Positions 1 to 3,991 of a DNA stretch of 12,021 bases are shown one piece after another. The stretch is from an uncultured Eubacteriales bacterium (GTDB lineage Bacteria; Bacillota; Clostridia; Oscillospirales; UBA644). Within the stretch, counting starts at the first letter, position 1. Each line of letters opens with the position of its first letter. A program made the position numbers and the translations under genes. The DNA lies in assembly GCA_959604355.1 (NCBI GenBank), contig CAUHAO010000034.1:1-12021 (forward strand), in the 5' to 3' direction. The notes under the pieces are model-generated. The model made no database searches, was not told where the DNA came from, and was given only the letters and a program-made list of their open reading frames with translations.

Positions 1-2
1 TC

Positions 3-398
3 GTAATAAATCAGGTTCAACAAAATCTCGATGATGCAAAAGCAGAACTCGACAAGGCCATTGCAGACGGCGACAAAGCACTAAACGATAAGATTAAAGC
101 ACTGAATGATGCGCTGACTGCTGCGAAGGCTGCACTTGAGACAGCAAACGAAAGCACTAAAACGGCGCTGGAAGGACAAATTTCTGTAGCACAGATCCCA
201 CTTCAGGCTGCAATCGACGCGTTGACTGATAGACTTGTCTCTGCGGAAAGCGAGCTGATCGCCATTCGTTCCGAGATGAAGGAGACAAAAAACGACGCGA
301 TGGTTACGGCGACCCTCGTGATCTGTATAGTGTTTACCGTAGCAAACGGTGCGATTTTGACCGTTGCCATAATCCGGAAACGAAAAAAGAGGTTTTAA
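3..398 (+). CDS. C-terminal end of a membrane-anchored coiled-coil surface protein (5' end outside window)
   Basis: The frame is open from the window edge to a TAA at 396-398, giving 131 residues without a start, so the gene begins upstream. The visible part is a heptad-like, Ala/Leu/Asp/Lys-rich helix (LDDAKAELDKAIADGDKAL, then KIKALNDALTAAKAAL), which suggests a long coiled-coil stalk. It is followed by one hydrophobic segment of about 25 residues (codons 300-374, beginning MVTATLVICIVFTV) and a basic tail, RKRKKRF. This layout fits an exported protein held by a C-terminal transmembrane helix with the positive tail inside the cell. Such Ala-rich stalks occur in clostridial surface proteins; this comparison is from memory and not searched. 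There is no LPXTG motif. The function of the missing ectodomain is unknown. A 12-bp hairpin follows the stop. Confidence 0.75.
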   Translation, partial: VINQVQQNLDDAKAELDKAIADGDKALNDKIKALNDALTAAKAALETANESTKTALEGQISVAQIPLQAAIDALTDRLVSAESELIAIRSEMKETKNDAMVTATLVICIVFTVANGAILTVAIIRKRKKRF

Positions 399-417
399 CT
401 TTGCGCTAAATGCCAAA

Positions 418-452
418 GCACGGACTCTGTCTGTTATGGGCAGAGTCCGTGC
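418..452 (+). terminator. Perfect 12-bp stem-loop after the coiled-coil protein gene
   Basis: The arms GCACGGACTCTG (418-429) and CAGAGTCCGTGC (441-452) pair perfectly around an 11-nt loop, 20 nt after the stop codon. The position fits a transcription end, but on the plus strand the arm is followed by an A-rich stretch, not a T-run. It may be a weak or Rho-assisted terminator or an mRNA 3'-end stabiliser. Confidence 0.5.
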
Positions 453-687
453 GGCCAAATAAAAAACGGCTTTTGGGTTGAATGCGACAGCCGAAGCTTC
501 ATAATTCGTCAAAATGGCGAAAGTGATTTTTCCAAATAATAGATGTTTCTAAGCAGCATCACGATTTCCGTCGTTTTGTATGTTGACAAAGGCAAGTGCG
601 CAAAGAAAATGGTGCTTGACTATCATCCTTGCTTCGTGCCGGTAGACACCTATAGCCATTCTTATAGGTCAAAATGCAACTTGTGCG

Positions 688-716
688 AAAAAGTCTTGCT
701 TCTGCAGGGCTTTTTT
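688..716 (+). terminator. Rho-independent terminator
   Basis: The arms AAAAAGTCTTGC (688-699) and GCAGGGCTTTTT (704-715) form a 12-bp stem with G-U wobbles and a 4-nt loop, ending in six Ts (711-716). This is the classic A-tract/stem/T-tract shape. No clear gene lies directly upstream, so it may end the transcript of the coiled-coil gene after read-through, or that of a lost gene. Confidence 0.65.
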
Positions 717-857
717 GTCTTTCGGAAAAATTATTGAGCTTTTATTTTGGGAGCAAAAGAGAAATCGTGATTGTAGGAGAGAAATTAACATTCGGATCAA
801 TCAGAAGAAAGAAAAATAAAATCAGTATAGACGAGGCAAAAATACTACTTTATTGTT

Positions 858-871
858 AGAAACATGTTTCT
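858..871. repeat. 14-bp perfect palindrome
   Basis: AGAAACATGTTTCT reads identically on both strands. It lies 14 nt before a 9-bp stem (885-893 paired with 917-925, one G-U pair). A perfect palindrome of this size can be an operator half-site pair or a chance event in AT-rich DNA; no partner gene identifies it. Confidence 0.35.
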
Positions 872-884
872 TCAAACATAGCAA

Positions 885-925
885 AGCTACTCACCGGATA
901 TTATTATGACGAAATATGAGTGGCT
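885..925 (+). other. 9-bp hairpin upstream of a strong terminator, possible non-coding RNA element
   Basis: The arms AGCTACTCA (885-893) and TGAGTGGCT (917-925) pair with one G-U wobble around a 23-nt loop. The terminator at 962-997 follows within 40 nt. Together they could form the 3' half of a small structured RNA. No promoter that clearly drives it was found, so this stays a weak inference. Confidence 0.25.
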
Positions 926-961
926 TAGAAATTCCTATTTATTGAACTCCATATCCTTCAT

Positions 962-997
962 AGCCAAATGCTCCTCATCCGAGCGTTTGGCTTTTTT
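962..997 (+). terminator. Strong Rho-independent terminator
   Basis: The arms AGCCAAATGCTC (962-973) and GAGCGTTTGGCT (981-992) form a 12-bp stem with a single G-U pair and a 7-nt loop, and end in six Ts (992-997). It is followed within 10 nt by an RBS-like AAAGGAG and an ATG at 1021. It could therefore act as an attenuator in the leader of that reading frame, or as the end of an upstream transcript. Confidence 0.75.
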
Positions 998-1020
998 ATT
1001 TGCAGAAAGGAGAAAAACAG

Positions 1021-1164
1021 ATGACCGTTGGCAGACAAACATTTCAGAAGATTCAAAGATTACATTTGAAAATCGAACAGACTAACTTTTTTGTAAATAT
1101 ACTTACTTTACCCTTGACAAAATTGGTTTCAATTGTGTTGAGCTTTGAAGGATCAACCGTTTAA
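1021..1164 (+). CDS. Possible 47-aa ORF, perhaps a truncated gene start
   Basis: An AAAGGAG box sits 8 nt upstream of the ATG, which is a good RBS. The frame encodes 47 residues starting MTVGRQTFQKIQRLHLKIEQ, basic and helical at first, then hydrophobic, ending TAA at 1162-1164. The product is not recognised. The good initiation signals with an abrupt, compositionally different second half suggest the 5' end of a longer lost gene joined to other DNA. Its stop overlaps by two bases the end of the minus-strand GH38 fragment, so the junction of two broken pieces may lie here. It follows a strong terminator at once, so expression is doubtful. Confidence 0.3.
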   Translation: MTVGRQTFQKIQRLHLKIEQTNFFVNILTLPLTKLVSIVLSFEGSTV

Positions 1165-1517
1165 AAATATTCTTCACATGACGAATGAATGAGCTTTATT
1201 TCGGGAGGCTCTTTATGATATTCCTCTATTATCTGCAAATCGATTTCAGACGGTCCACCGCCGTGGTCACCTATTCCCCAAAGAATCATGTTATTTCCGT
1301 CATGCGCGCCTTTTAAAAAGCCATCCGGTTTTTCGCCTACCTTGCCTTTATTTGAGTGGTAACCACCGTTCGTGCAGTGCTCGATAATCTCGCTACCGTC
1401 ATAGCCTCTCCGGATGAAGTCTTTTTACGGATAGAAATGGTAAGGACGCATAAAAACATATGAATCATATCCGTGCTATTTTAGAATCTGAACCAGGCCC
1501 CTCGAATGTCCCAACGA
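1161..1517 (-). pseudogene. Fragment of a GH38 alpha-mannosidase with two in-frame stops
   Basis: One minus-strand frame from about 1517 down to a TAA at 1161-1163 reads as part of the N-terminal catalytic domain of a glycoside hydrolase family 38 alpha-mannosidase. The pieces, in order, are SLGHSRGLVQILK (family: DSFGHSxGLPQIL), HGYDSYVFMRPYHFYP, RRGYDGSEIIEH, and NNMILWGIGDHGGGPS, the GDHGGGP block typical of the family. TAG at 1476-1478 and TAA at 1425-1427 interrupt the same frame, and the frame ends with TAA just after a SSCEEYF block where the family normally continues. The conserved Trp expected before RGYDG is Arg. Full-length enzymes are around 800-1000 residues, so both ends are missing. 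GH38 enzymes remove alpha-mannose from glycans; this copy cannot do so. Identification is by motif recall; the decay is seen directly. Confidence 0.8.
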
Positions 1518-1704
1518 ACCCGAAGCCGTAAAACAGCGGTTTTTGTGTGTTTTCGGTGCTTTTCAGTCCGAAAACCGTGCCTCGGGACCGCTCGTGAGCG
1601 TTGTATCCGCACACTCCGAACCCAACTATGGTCAAACATGTGGTCAAAACAGAGGTGGTGGAATAGCAACGGAAAATTCGATTTTTTTGTATCCATGCGA
1701 ATAT

Positions 1705-1740
1705 GGGTGGAGCATAATGTGGCCCCACCCTAAATTTTTT
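1705..1740 (+). terminator. Candidate weak terminator
   Basis: GGGTGG (1705-1710) pairs with CCACCC (1725-1730), with two further internal pairs after one mismatch. TAAATTTTTT follows, with six Ts at 1735-1740. The stem is short and the T-run starts 4 nt after it, so the call is tentative. No matching upstream gene is identified. Confidence 0.3.
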
Positions 1741-1918
1741 ATGAGCCACACGGTTGTTGTATTGTAGTTCTTTTACTACGAAAAGTCAAGTCATATTTTT
1801 CTTCTGTATTTTAACGATAAACATACAATTTTCACGGTCCAATATTCAAAGAAAAGGGATTCGTATGGGGGGGAAAATGCATGCAAAACTATGGTATGTT
1901 TTTTTTTCAGTAGTGGGT

Positions 1919-1947
1919 TAGATTTTATCCATAGTATATGATATAAT
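1919..1947 (+). promoter_or_regulatory. Sigma-A type promoter for the 73-aa protein gene
   Basis: A perfect -10 TATAAT lies at 1942-1947, with a poor -35 (TAGATT, 1919-1924) at 17-nt spacing. Transcription would start near 1954. The RBS GGAGG at 1962-1966 and ATG at 1976 follow directly, so the 5' leader is very short. Confidence 0.55.
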
Positions 1948-1975
1948 GTTGCATGTAGAAAGGAGGTGATGATAT

Positions 1976-2197
1976 ATGGCAAAATACGTGATGATAGTGC
2001 GCGGTAAATTGGATATGGGACGTCCTGTAACAGACTATGATCTAAAGGTTTTGGATTGCTATTACGAGACTCCGGTTTTTGAAGCTGATGATAGCCAAGA
2101 AGCTGTAGAAATCGTTGACATGGCATACGAACAGTTCTGCGAAGGTAGACCCGAATGTCGTTGCACTGAATCTGTGGAATTGATTCGAGTAGAATAA
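1976..2197 (+). CDS. Small acidic protein of unknown function (73 aa)
   Basis: The start is well supported: AAAGGAGGTG sits about 9 nt before ATG 1976, behind a TATAAT box. The product begins MAKYVMIVRGKLDMGRPVTD and ends with an acidic, Cys-containing segment (CEGRPECRCTESVELIRVE). It has a strong excess of Asp/Glu and three cysteines, two of them as CRC near the end. There is no signal peptide or membrane segment, so it is probably cytoplasmic. No family is recognised. It lies alone between decayed genes, with a terminator hairpin 32 nt after its stop, so it forms a one-gene transcript. Intact signals in a decayed region suggest it is expressed. A small regulatory or element-encoded accessory protein is possible, but nothing in the sequence proves a role. 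Confidence 0.7.
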   Translation: MAKYVMIVRGKLDMGRPVTDYDLKVLDCYYETPVFEADDSQEAVEIVDMAYEQFCEGRPECRCTESVELIRVE

Positions 2198-2229
2198 ATT
2201 CTTCAAAAAGAACCAAAGGTTCACCAACC

Positions 2230-2276
2230 GTGTGGCAACCTCTCATAGCGAAGGGTTGCCACACATACTCTTTTCA
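2230..2276 (+). terminator. Stem-loop terminator of the 73-aa protein gene
   Basis: The arms GTGTGGCAACC (2230-2240) and GGTTGCCACAC (2254-2264) pair perfectly over 11 bp with a 13-nt loop. A short T-rich tail (ATACTCTTTT) follows. The position, just after the gene, supports termination although the T-run is not immediate. Confidence 0.55.
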
Positions 2277-2326
2277 GCAATGAGAGTTATCAAAATTTGA
2301 TATGCAGTAGTCAAATAAAAAGGCTC

Positions 2327-2374
2327 TGACCATTTCGAGATGTGCTGATTACTCAGTTCCTATATCAATGGTCA
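2327..2374. repeat. Spaced 8-bp inverted repeat
   Basis: TGACCATT (2327-2334) and AATGGTCA (2367-2374) are perfect inverted copies 32 nt apart, in the gene-free stretch before the recombinase remnant. They could be recombinase or regulator binding half-sites, or chance. Confidence 0.25.
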
Positions 2375-2435
2375 AGGCCAAGAGTAATGATGCTAAAAGA
2401 AATCAAAAGTTCTTATAATTTCTTCGCCAAAGTCC

Positions 2436-2464
2436 TTGCAAAAAGTCGATTTTTGAGGTATACT
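2436..2464 (+). promoter_or_regulatory. Near-consensus promoter in front of the recombinase remnant
   Basis: TTGCAA (2436-2441), a 17-nt spacer and TATACT (2459-2464) form a strong sigma-A promoter. About 27 nt further on lies GAGGTGG (2491-2497), close to an ATG at 2501. That ATG opens only a nine-codon frame (MAASYGNAS), while the recombinase tail runs in another frame from 2493. This looks like original start signals joined to the 3' part of a gene after an internal deletion. Confidence 0.65.
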
Positions 2465-2492
2465 ATATTCTGTATAAAAGTATTTAAAATGA

Positions 2493-3059
2493 GGTGGAAA
2501 ATGGCTGCAAGCTATGGCAACGCTTCTTGACGAACACGAGGATGAGTTTGCCGAGGCTCTTGAAAAGAAAGCTAACGCAGACTCTGACAAGGAAAAGAAG
2601 CTCATCGAAGCCGAACTTCAAAAGGCGATTGTCAGAAATGAGCGCGTGGCAAGCTTGTATGAAAAGCTCTACGAAGACAATGCCGAGGGCAAGGTGACAG
2701 ACGAGTGGTTTATGCAATTATCCCACAAATACGAGGTCGAGCGAATGGAACTGAAAGCTAAGATTTCCGAGTACACGGATCGTTTGCGCAAGCTTGCCGA
2801 GAACAACCGCAACAAAGAGAACTTTATTTCTGCCGTTCGCAAGTTTATGGAAATGAAAGAACTGACACTTGCCTTGCTTCACGAACTCATAGATCGAATT
2901 GAAGTCTATGAGAAAGAAGGGATGGGCAAGAACAGAACACGGCGTATAATGATTTACTACCGGTTTGTAGGATATATCGAAATCTCCGGTGGTGACAGAA
3001 AAACACACCACACAGCAGAGACCCGCAAGGGCGTTGCCGTACAATATCTGTCGGCATAA
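2493..3059 (+). pseudogene. C-terminal remnant of a large serine recombinase (DUF4368 type)
   Basis: The frame is open from a TGA at 2490-2492 to TAA at 3057-3059, about 188 codons; the first ATG in it is 2514, without a well-spaced RBS. The sequence matches the C-terminal part of TndX/Tn4451-like large serine recombinases: a long charged coiled-coil (VASLYEKLYEDNAEGKVTDE, then YEVERMELKAKISEYTDRL) and the DUF4368 end (LLHELIDRIEVYEKEG, IMIYYRFVGYIEI, HHTAETRKGVAVQYLSA). Full-length members are about 500-560 residues with an N-terminal resolvase domain containing the catalytic serine, then a recombinase domain and zinc ribbon; all of these are absent. It therefore cannot catalyse strand exchange. 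It lies about 130 nt from the end of a tRNA operon, consistent with the edge of a former mobile element. A translated DNA-binding fragment cannot be excluded. Confidence 0.85.
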
Positions 3060-3079
3060 CAGCTTTGCCACGGCAAAAC

Positions 3080-3104
3080 AAAAAGGAGCAGACAAACCTG
3101 CTCC
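3080..3104 (-). terminator. Candidate intrinsic terminator, minus strand
   Basis: GGAGCAG (3085-3091) and CTGCTCC (3098-3104) form a 7-bp stem with a 6-nt loop. Read on the minus strand it is followed by five Ts (complement of 3080-3084). It could be a back-up terminator for the tRNA transcript and would protect the region from antisense reading. Confidence 0.5.
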
Positions 3105-3140
3105 GATACATAATAGGAACGAAAATAACTACTTTAACAT

Positions 3141-3186
3141 AAAGAAATCGAGTGTTCACAACTGAAATCTGTTATGAACACTCGAT
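3141..3186 (-). terminator. Terminator of the tRNA operon
   Basis: The arms ATCGAGTGTTCA (3147-3158) and TGAACACTCGAT (3175-3186) pair perfectly over 12 bp with a 16-nt loop. On the minus strand a T-rich tail (TTCTTTATG) follows. It begins 1 nt after the CCA of tRNA-Pro, the expected place for the end of this transcript. Confidence 0.75.
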
Positions 3187-3187
3187 A

Positions 3188-3265
3188 TGGTCCGAGCGGC
3201 GGGAGTTGAACCCACGGCCTCTTGAACCCCATTCAAGCGCGCTACCAAAACTGCGCTACGCCCGG
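3188..3265 (-). tRNA. tRNA-Pro (anticodon GGG)
   Basis: Read on the minus strand, the acceptor stem CCGGGCG pairs with CGCTCGG, followed by discriminator A and an encoded CCA (3188-3190). The D arm is GCGC...GCGC. The anticodon arm CTTGA/TCAAG carries loop ATGGGGT, so the anticodon is GGG (reads CCC/CCU proline codons). The T arm GTGGG/CCCGC has loop TTCAACT. All stems close. It is transcribed after tRNA-Thr with a 4-nt spacer in the same transcript. The nearby recombinase remnant makes its 3' end a plausible former attachment site, although no duplicated 3' end was found in the window. Confidence 0.95.
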
Positions 3266-3269
3266 ATAA

Positions 3270-3345
3270 TGGAGCTGATTATCGGAGTCGAACCGACGAC
3301 CTCATCCTTACCAAGGATGCACTCTACCAACTGAGCTAAATCAGC
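3270..3345 (-). tRNA. tRNA-Thr (anticodon GGT)
   Basis: On the minus strand, GCTGATT pairs with AATCAGC, followed by discriminator T and encoded CCA (3270-3272). The D arm is GCTC...GAGT. The anticodon arm CATCC/GGATG holds loop TTGGTAA, anticodon GGT (reads ACC/ACU threonine codons). The T arm is GTCGG/CCGAT with loop TTCGACT. It is the first gene after a consensus promoter and has about a 20-nt leader to trim. tRNA-Thr reads ANN codons and is a substrate for the t6A modification made by TsaD, which is encoded further right. Confidence 0.96.
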
Positions 3346-3371
3346 ACACGGTTTTTTCAAACCACCGCTAT

Positions 3372-3400
3372 ATTATACATCATAAAGCCTTTTTTGTCAA
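3372..3400 (-). promoter_or_regulatory. Consensus promoter of the tRNA-Thr/tRNA-Pro operon
   Basis: On the minus strand TTGACA (complement of 3395-3400), a 17-nt spacer and TATAAT (complement of 3372-3377) match the sigma-A consensus at all 12 positions. Transcription should start near 3365, about 20 nt before tRNA-Thr. Perfect promoters are typical of stable RNA genes. Confidence 0.92.
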
Positions 3401-3471
3401 GGGGGATATTTGTAAAATTTTTATTATTTCAGCGTGCAATTTGTAAAAATGTGTGACATAATTCCGTGAGG

Positions 3472-3756
3472 TCACAGTATTACGAATTTCAGGAGCATAT
3501 ATACGAGCGCCGCGGACTCCGCCGTCGCGAGGCCGACAAGCGACAGCAGCGCGTAGTGACGGGTCTTGTGACGACATATGAAAAACGCGAGAAATGTGCC
3601 GAGTCCCGCGCAGATAAGACCGAAAAACACGAAGGCGATCTCCGGCACACGTCTGTGACCCTGTTTGCGCGAAAACGATTTATCCGCTGCCGTGACGCAG
3701 AAAGAGACTATGTTGAGTACGGCAAATACCGCCGCCGCTATATAATAATGTGTCAT
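3472..3756 (-). CDS. DUF1294 family small membrane protein
   Basis: The protein has 94 residues and starts MTHYYIAAAVFAVLNIVSF; the RBS GGGAGG lies 6 nt before the ATG. It matches the DUF1294 pattern: an N-terminal membrane helix (about 3-22), then a short loop with a D-K pair (AADKSFSRKQGHRRVPE) and the R-x-P-E motif. A second helix rich in Gly (about 37-58) leads into F-x-x-x-RHKTRH, and a third helix (about 68-92) follows. Two or three membrane spans place it in the cytoplasmic membrane. The family is widespread in bacteria with no firmly known function. The gene is monocistronic: it is divergent from the large secreted protein and is followed on the same strand by the tRNA operon with its own promoter. 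No clear terminator follows it. Confidence 0.88.
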   Translation of the reverse strand: MTHYYIAAAVFAVLNIVSFCVTAADKSFSRKQGHRRVPEIAFVFFGLICAGLGTFLAFFICRHKTRHYALLSLVGLATAESAALVYMLLKFVIL

Positions 3757-3783
3757 AGATTTCCTCCCGAATGCTGTGGCTTC

Positions 3784-3789
3784 ATTATA
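3784..3789 (-). promoter_or_regulatory. Possible -10 box for the DUF1294 gene
   Basis: TATAAT on the minus strand lies about 28 nt upstream of the ATG and about 16 nt upstream of the RBS. No good -35 hexamer is found at 16-18 nt spacing, so the call rests on the -10 box alone. Confidence 0.4.
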
Positions 3790-3913
3790 CTGCGAAAATA
3801 TGTTAAAACCCTGAGTTTTTACGGAAAGTTCATATTTAATTCCGAATTTTTTTCTACAGCGTGAAAATGACGGAAAATATGGTAAAAAAAGCGCTTTTGC
3901 CTGTTCCGGGATG

Positions 3914-3942
3914 TTGACATTTGAGGAAAAATGTGCTATACT
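3914..3942 (+). promoter_or_regulatory. Strong promoter for the large secreted protein
   Basis: TTGACA (3914-3919), a 17-nt spacer and TATACT (3937-3942) give 11 of 12 consensus positions. A 12-bp perfect palindrome AAAAGCGCTTTT (3887-3898) lies 15 nt upstream of the -35 and could be an operator. The leader holds a small A-rich/T-rich hairpin (3948-3954 with 3959-3965), then RBS GGAGG at 3979-3983. The promoter overlaps the upstream in-frame ATG at 3911, which rules that ATG out as the start. Confidence 0.85.
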
Positions 3943-3991
3943 GATAAAAAAAGGATTGCCTTTTTACATTTTACCAACGGAGGTATTTGTT

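Larger units (their letters stand above)
453..1020. other. Gene-poor intergenic stretch with RNA-structure signals
   Basis: No convincing gene is seen in this roughly 570-nt AT-rich stretch. The short open frames at 543-737 and 674-859 have no good RBS, and both run through the terminator hairpin at 688-716. The last part of the second (about 764-859) reads somewhat protein-like (VIVGEKLTFGSIRRKKNK) and could be a gene scrap. What stands out are two strong intrinsic terminators, a 14-bp perfect palindrome and a 9-bp hairpin, described separately. The stretch is best read as remnants of an accessory element or a non-coding transcript region. Confidence 0.5.
1518..1975. other. Unassigned stretch between the GH38 remnant and the 73-aa gene
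   Basis: From about 1518 to 1767 the sequence has few stops: two plus-strand frames (from about 1492 and 1506) and two minus-strand frames (into 1696 and 1749) stay open for 70 or more codons. None has a clear RBS or recognisable motifs, and they exclude each other. A terminator-like hairpin lies inside (1705-1740). The rest, about 1768-1918, is AT-rich with poly-T and poly-G runs and no gene. The openness probably reflects base composition or an old non-coding or mobile repeat. Confidence 0.4.

Noticed and set aside
81..512. 143-aa minus-strand ORF
   Set aside because: It is antisense to the coiled-coil protein end, crosses the hairpin at 418-452, and the plus frame has clear coiled-coil and membrane-helix character.
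543..859. Plus-strand ORFs at 543-737 and 674-859
   Set aside because: Both cross the terminator hairpin at 688-716, lack a convincing RBS and show no recognisable domains.
2501..2530. Nine-codon frame MAASYGNAS as a real leader peptide
   Set aside because: Its RBS spacing is only 3 nt and it has no feature of attenuation; it is better explained as a leftover gene start.
3152..3334. 60-aa plus-strand ORF containing RRELNPRPLEPHS
   Set aside because: It is the antisense reading of tRNA-Pro and tRNA-Thr, a well-known false gene call.
3911..3991. Upstream in-frame ATG at 3911 as start of the secreted protein
   Set aside because: The ATG lies inside the -35/-10 promoter region, has no RBS, and would add 27 residues before a perfect signal peptide that begins at 3992.
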